Assembly: GCA_015039365.1 (NCBI GenBank)
Contig: WION01000079.1
Span: forward strand, 62,001 to 126,000
Reading direction: 5' to 3'
Length of the DNA: 64,000 nucleotides
From: Amanita rubescens
Lineage: Eukaryota; Basidiomycota; Agaricomycetes; Agaricales; Amanitaceae
This document shows positions 58,645-64,000 of this stretch, piece by piece; positions within the stretch are counted from its first letter, which is position 1, and each line of letters starts with the position of its first letter. Made by a program: the position numbers and the translations under genes. The notes beneath the pieces were generated by a model, which saw nothing but the letters and a program-made list of their open reading frames with translations, ran no database searches and was not told the origin of the DNA.

Positions 58645-61110
58645 CACTGAGCCACCTATCCTAGTAGAATCCGAGCTGATTACGAGGAATACGAGTAGAG
58701 TCCGAGCCCATTCCGAGTAGGGTCCAAGGAGTACTAGTAATCCGAGTAGAATCCGAGCTGAGTCCGAGCCCAGTCCGAGTTGAGGTGAATCCGAGTGCAA
58801 ACTCGGAGTGCACTCGGACTCCGAGCTCAGTCCGAGTGGAGTCCGAGTGGAGTCCGAGCTGAGTTCAAGTCAGACTCTGAACCCAATCTGAGCTTATTCT
58901 CAGTTGTTTATCATTGCAATAAAATTCCAAATAAATCCTGAAAAAATGCAGAAAAATCATGTGATCCAGGCCATATAGGAATTATGAGACCAAACACACC
59001 CAAACTTGAGATATTTGCAAAATACTTCTTCAGATGTTCAGAGTGTAATCTTAGAAAATGAACAAAATTCATGATGTGATCAAGGACATGCAGAGTTGCT
59101 GGTGGTTAGTAAATGATGACCAGAGGTGTACACCTGTCATTCCCTACTGGTGGTTATGAATGGCTGTCAGTAGTAGAAGTCAGTTGCAGTGACTTGCAAT
59201 GGTCAGTACCAGTTGAGGTCTTACTCAGATGATCTGGTTGTGTACAGTGTCACAGTCAACTTCTACAATCCCACTGCCTGTTGACAACAGCAACCAATCA
59301 CCTAGTATGACATTGCAGACAGTTTTAGAGCTCATGAATAAATGATAACCTAGGGTTGGAGATTGTGAGGTGTTTGTATTGAAGTCAAGGAGAGAAGGGG
59401 GGTGGATATGAGTTCTTGGTAATTTAATGATGGTACATGATTATGAGTACTGGTTTTTAACACCATCAGGGAATGTCTGGGGTATACCCCTGTCGTTCCT
59501 TACTAGCCCTATCAGTTACACCATATTGATACTCAGTGTGTTATGATCATGTTTGGAACCTTTGCCTGCCCAGAAAGCTTCCACACCAGAAGCATCTAGA
59601 AAGCCCCACCTGGCACAGCTACTACTAGTAGTCCAGTAGTAACCACAGTCTGTTGGCATGGACTGAGACTGAATATCTTTCCTACCTGTGACTTGGAAAG
59701 CACTCAGTAGACATGAATAACCCACCACACTTTATCACCTGGCCAGAACATTGTTCCATGGAATCTTTGGATGGGGTGCAACCTGGTCCAGGTGGCTGGT
59801 TTTTGGACAGCTCTCTGTGAGCCTGTGATGGACTCAGGTTGTCTCTGTCTCTATCATTTTAGAATTTTATACCAGTAACCAGATTTCTGCCAGATTCCAT
59901 TGCTGCAAATACTCCATTTAATAGTGTTCCAGTTCCACATCAGATGAGCAGGATTTAGTGATTCAGATTTTATTGTATATTAACCTGGAACAAGTTGAGC
60001 ATGACTCTGTGGTTGAATCTTTGAGATTGTCAAGCCAAATTATAATCTGAGAGGAGTTGAAAAAGCCAGTTTCTGGTGTTTATTACCACCAATCTCCTTT
60101 ATTTTATGAGGGTACATGTCTGCACTTGTTTGAAGGATGCTATATTGGATAAAGACTCAACTATCATGGGAATATCAAATGGCACCCTCAGATAATTTCA
60201 CAAGAAGTTGGAAATCACTATTGCTGGTGAATCTGTTTCATGGATGTGGTAATTCATGCAGTGCCACAAGGGAAGGAGAGCAGGTACATACATACATTTA
60301 AAGATTGAAGCAGTATCAAATTTTCATGTTGATCTGCATAGCTACTCAGAACAATGGCCTTGTTTGGCTTCACAATTCTTCTATGACCAGTGGAATCTGG
60401 ACCACATGATTTTTCTACATTTTTGAAATTTTCTCACTTGCATTGCAAAAGTGTTTTGCAAATATCTCAAGCTTGGTTTTGTTTGGCTTCACCATTCTTA
60501 TATGACCTGGATCACATGATTTTTCCGCATTTTTCAAGATTTTTTGCAGACTTTGCCATTTTTTACACAAAGCGTCTGAAAAAGTATTTTGCAAATATCT
60601 CAAGTTTGGCTTTGTTTGGTTTCATCATTTTTATATGACCTGAATCATGTGAATTTTCCGCATTTTTTACATATTTTTTGGGATTTTATTGGACATGTAA
60701 AGAATTCCAAATAGTACCAAATAGTGCCAAACATAATGGTCATATGTATATAGGGCCATGCCAATGTTGCCATTGCCCCCCCTGCTGCTCGGAATTGTGC
60801 ACGAGAATTGAGCTTGGACTATTCGGACTTGACTCGTATTCCGAGTTGAGTCCGAGCTGGGCTAGCAGTAGGACTCTATATGGAACACTCGGACTGAGCT
60901 CGGATTCCGAGCTCAGTCCGAGCAGAGACAATCCTACTATATTCCGAGCTCAACTCGGATTCTACTTGGACTGAGCTCGGAGTGAGCTCGGAATACGAGT
61001 TCATGTTTTGGTGAGTCGTCTGCCATTTCTTTTGCTACTAGTAATCAGCTCGGATTCCGAGCTGATTACTCGTAATCCTCGTAATCCGAGATTCTTAGGT
61101 GGCTCAGTGC
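58645..61110. mobile_element. 2.47 kb TIR element with dense TCCGAG subterminal repeats, inserted in copia pol
   Basis: The left end reads CACTGAGCCACCTA and the right end is its inverse, TAGGTGGCTCAGTG, followed by one C. TAA lies directly outside on both sides (58642-58644 and 61111-61113), a likely 3-base target duplication. Deleting element and one TAA joins the two copia halves in the same frame. About 14 copies of TCCGAG or CTCGGA crowd the first 220 bases and about 13 the last 300, in both orientations. No transposase frame is present, so it is non-autonomous. TAA with such ends suits PIF/Harbinger; a TA duplication (Tc1/mariner) is the alternative. Confidence 0.8.
59116..59505. repeat. 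Two copies of the dispersed palindrome inside the TIR element
   Basis: One lies at 59116-59150 (AGGTGTACACCTGTCATTCCC) and one at 59465-59505 (GGGAATGTCTGGGGTATACC, then CCTGTCGTTCC). The centres are perfect 12-base palindromes. Confidence 0.6.
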
Positions 61111-61693
61111 TAAGTGCTCCTTTTTCTTTAAGATCTTGAATCAATTCTCGAACAACATCTTGTTCTTCTGTAATTTCTTTTTCAATTTCTAATGGTGTTT
61201 TATTACCATAAGCATTGTCTTTCTGTATAACCGGTTTTCTAGATCTTTCAGATCTTCGAGTAGGTTCTACAGGTTTTTTAGCAGTTCCTTTGCCTTTTCC
61301 TTTAGTAGGTTTATCTTTAAGACTTTGTACAGGTAGATCTAATTCAACGCCTGTAGGTTGATCTAATTCAGCACCTTTGTCTTTTGAAGATGTATCTTTC
61401 TTTTCAAAGAAAGATTCTAATTTATCATCCCATTTAGTGTCATCATCATCATCATCTGATGAATCAGAACTAGAATGATTTTCAAGGTTGAAATCAAAGA
61501 AATCATCATCTGAATGCTGCTGTTCAGATGAAATATCTCCTTTATTATCTGGTTTACCATTAGAGATATCTTTATCTGAGTTTTCAGAATTATCCTGCTC
61601 AATAGGCCTGATAGGGTCCAAGTTTTTTGTATAATTTTCATCTTGAGGTTTGGCTCTTGGAAATTTGGTTTCATCAAATTCAGCTTGGGTGGA
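61111..61693 (-). CDS. Copia linker region between integrase and RT
   Basis: This is the continuation of the integrase frame after one TGA (NQL, TGA, VSTQAEFDETKFPRA). It is strongly acidic and Ser/Lys-rich, with DSSDDDDDDTKWDDKLESFF and a basic KGKGKGTAKKP stretch. It ends LIQDLKEKGAL at the inserted element. The following residues in the open frame up to 61001 belong to the inserted element, not to copia. Confidence 0.75.
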
Positions 61694-61696
61694 TAC

Positions 61697-63084
61697 TCAA
61701 AGTTGATTTGTATTTGTCATGAAGCGGTATGCTTTTGCATTCAATTCGTATCCAATAAAGGTCATTATTTCAGACCTTGGTGTTAATTTATTTTCACGCG
61801 ATTCATGTGGGATAAATACCCAAGCTTTAGATCCGAATATCTTAAAGTAAGAAACATCAGGTTTCTTTCCAGTAAGATTTTCAACAGGGGTTTTCCATTT
61901 GGTTCGTCTAAGTGGAGTACGATTATAAACATGTACGGCAGTTTCGATCGCAAAGTTCCACCAAGATTGAGGGCATGAAGCATGTAATCTCAATGCTTCA
62001 CTCTTTTCCCAAAGTGTTCTATTCATGCGTTCAACCTTTCCATTTTGTTGATGTATATATGGAGTAGATTTTTCATGAATGATTCCTACATCAGTTAAGT
62101 AATCTTGTATGTTTGTGGACATAAATTCGCCCCCTCGATCGGAACGAACGATTTTTATGTTATATCCATATTGGTTGTATATTTGTTTGTGCCAACCTTC
62201 AAATACTACAGCGACGTTAGACTTTTTCTGTAATGGTTTTACCCATACATGTGATGTACAATCATCAAATATTACAAGTAAATATTTCTGTTTATGATAA
62301 GATTGTATTGGAAAAGTCATCAAGTCACAGTGTATACGTTCAAAGGGTTGGGTAGCACGTTTTTCTGAAAGAGGAAAGCTTTGTGAAACAGCTTTTCCTT
62401 TTAGACAACCGTTACAAGGTTCTAAGTCTTTAGGAATTGTTAAGGGAGGGAAACCCTCTAAGTTTTTAGAGCCTAATTTCAATATTTGTTGGCTAGGATG
62501 ACCCATTCGTTGATGCCAAATTTCATATCCAACAACATTAATAGTGATCATCATTAATTTATAATTTGAAGGTTTAATGATTTGACCTTCTGTCCACATT
62601 AATGTTTCGTTACCATCTCCTGGAAATCCTTCCAGTGATGCATTTTCAGAGCCTTCTCTGTAGAAAGAAATCCTATCATTATCTTGTTTTGCAATAAAAC
62701 CTTGTTTACACAATGTTCCATTGCTTATTAGTCGTAGTGTGGCACTTGGCATATGTAGGACCGGATAAAGTTTCAATCTTGAAACCGAACCACTTTTAAG
62801 AGTGTGATCCAAAATCACAGTCCCTATACCTAATATATCTGCTTGATTATCAGCTGTAAATACTGAAGTAGGAACTTCATATTTTTTATAGCTGACAAAA
62901 TCTTCTAAGTGTGCGGTAAAATGATGTGATGCACCTGAGTCACACATCCATATTGTAAGTCCTTTATTATTTTTATAACATTCAGGACATTTGCAAGAAG
63001 GTGATTTACTACAAGGTAGATTATATGGATCTTGAAGATGTCCAATGTTAATAACATTAGCACGTCTACGATTGTTAGTGTTTA
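61697..63084 (-). CDS. Copia protease and integrase
   Basis: The frame opens with a zinc-knuckle-like C/C/H array (CSKSPSCKCPECYKN) and the protease site WMCDSGASHHFTAH. The GAG-pre-integrase block (YEIWHQRMGHPS, CNGCLKGKA) follows, then the integrase core with ERIHCDLMTF, VRSDRGGEFMS and NGKVERMNRT (DDE). The distal part is VHVYNRTPLRRTKWKTP and FKIFGSKAWVFIP. The apparent upstream extension beyond 63084 is read from hAT sequence and is not copia. It ends at a TGA that separates it from the linker. Confidence 0.9.
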
Positions 63085-64000
63085 CAGGTCCGGTCCGGTC
63101 CGGTTTTTTACCCAAATTTGGGAAAACCGTGACTGTGACCGGTCATTGAAAAACTCCCAAAATCTAGCAACCGTAACTGGACCACCCGTAACCGGTTACA
63201 ACTGGTCCGGTCAAGCTTGCTTAACTGGTTATGACCAGTTGTAACATGACCGGTTATAACTGCAAAAACTAAGGCTGGAACATCGACAAAGAAAGTTATC
63301 ATTAGGATAATTAACTAGTACGCTACTGGCGAGTCTACTATTTAAAAACTAAGTACGGATAGCTATGCTAGTAATCTAGTGTAATCCGTGTCAGAATCAC
63401 TGTCTGGCTCAAGTAAAAATTGCTCATCCTCCTCGTCCCACACCTTAGCCTCGTTGTCTACCTGCAATAAGTCAGTGTACTCATTGATGGCTATCTCATC
63501 AACTGCACTCGAGGTTACAGCTGCCCAATCCACAATGCTACCCTGCCACGCCGACTTCATAACAAGAAGTTGCTCCAGTCGATCAGAACCAAGATGCGCA
63601 CGTCGTTCTGTGATAACTTGCTTGCTTGATGAAAACAAGCGCTCACATGGGACGGACGACGCTTGACACGGTAGGATGTCGAGCGCCATCCGTGCAAGCG
63701 TTGGATAGGTCCGTAAATGATCCTAGAATGTGATATTAATTTAGTATGATAATACGTTCAATGGTTCCAATAACTTACCTGCCACCATTCCACAATATTG
63801 GTGTCCCTCTCAACATCCTCCTCCACCGTCTTGAGGTAGCGTCTCACTTCCGCACCACAGGTTTCCACACTATTCCCATGTTTGAGCAACGACTTGCGGT
63901 GACGGTCGAAATCCGACATAACGGACTCGTCACCATTGGCCTTTGCCATGCGTGATTTGTGAGGGGGCGCCATCACTGCTGCGCCTTGCGCTGGTCGACT
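63085..64000 (-). mobile_element. hAT transposon, 3' part, running off the window
   Basis: The element end starts CAGGTCCGGTCCGGTCCGG at 63085, directly after copia coding sequence. It is followed by many short (A/T)ACCGGTTA and ACTGGTT words up to about 63260, a typical hAT subterminal region. The transposase C-terminal exons lie to the right on the minus strand. The other end, and therefore the 8-base target duplication, lies outside the window. Confidence 0.75.
63363..64000 (-). CDS. hAT transposase, C-terminal part
   Basis: Two exons are visible: one entering from the right edge and ending at 63779, and 63722-63363, joined across a 56-base GT-AG intron at WWQ/DHLRTYP. The product shows the hAT dimerisation core: NIVEWWQDHLRTYPTLARMA, LDILPCQASSVPCERLFSSS, then KQVITERRAHL. 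An acidic tail follows (EEDEQFLLEPDSDSDTDYTR). The catalytic RNase H-like part is beyond the window. No break is seen, so the element may be recent. Confidence 0.85.

Larger units (their letters stand above)
55940..63084 (-). mobile_element. Ty1/copia element, split by a DNA element and truncated by hAT
   Basis: The minus-strand order protease, integrase (61697-63084), linker (61111-61693), RT/RNase H (56660-58644), polypurine tract, LTR is that of Ty1/copia. A 2466-base insertion (58645-61110) separates linker from RT. The right end is lost at 63085, where a hAT element begins, so gag and the 5' LTR are missing here. Confidence 0.9.

Noticed and set aside
61001..61110. C-terminal end of the copia linker frame (RVISSESELITSSKRN)
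   Set aside because: These codons lie inside the inserted TIR element and are only accidentally open.

Overview
The window is nuclear DNA of a filamentous basidiomycete, most likely an agaricomycete. The evidence is a dense set of genes with many introns of about 50-55 bases, the DUF6593 and CPL1-like protein families, and chromoviral Ty3/gypsy, Ty1/copia, Helitron and hAT elements. No rRNA or tRNA gene and no CRISPR array was recognised. I made every call by eye from translations and splice signals; no search was run.

Positions 1-37,000 are a gene-rich block of conserved housekeeping genes. In order these are: a tandem dual-specificity phosphatase with one dead-looking domain; Lunapark (ER network); a two-finger GATA factor; a probable LAMTOR1/Ego1-like lysosomal adaptor; an auxilin/Swa2-type J protein; mitochondrial methionyl-tRNA synthetase; a 30-residue secreted peptide; an unrecognised conserved gene; a TTC27/Emw1 TPR protein; a DUF6593 protein; EMC6 and aspartate-semialdehyde dehydrogenase, which share an 82-base promoter; exosome subunit RRP43; a secreted CPL1-like protein with a truncated copy beside it; and the HOPS subunit VPS41. 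For eleven spliced models the summed exon lengths are multiples of three, which supports the hand-drawn introns. The TTC27 gene (about eight) and the MetRS gene (one) carry single-base frame breaks without matching nonsense decay, so indel errors in the assembly are a serious possibility.

Positions 37,000-48,000 are a graveyard of decayed, CpG-poor repeats: an AT-rich mitochondrial-like patch, a 62-base tandem array, a large inverted pair of LTR-like units, GAGTCC-rich arrays, a JmjC-like ORF, a broken Helitron Rep fragment, and dispersed copies of a roughly 40-base palindrome.

Positions 48,000-64,000 are a nest of younger elements, all on the minus strand. A chromodomain Ty3/gypsy element (3' LTR 48085-48514) has gag, protease and pol, and an extra third ORF placed four bases after the pol stop. 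The gag end carries a -1 slippery heptamer, and three in-frame TGA codons all read CAA TGA. The element is cut at 55726 by another LTR fragment. That fragment is itself cut by a Ty1/copia element (3' LTR 55940-56644), whose pol is split by a 2.47 kb DNA element with terminal inverted repeats and a TAA duplication. The copia element is finally truncated at 63084 by a hAT transposon that runs off the right edge.
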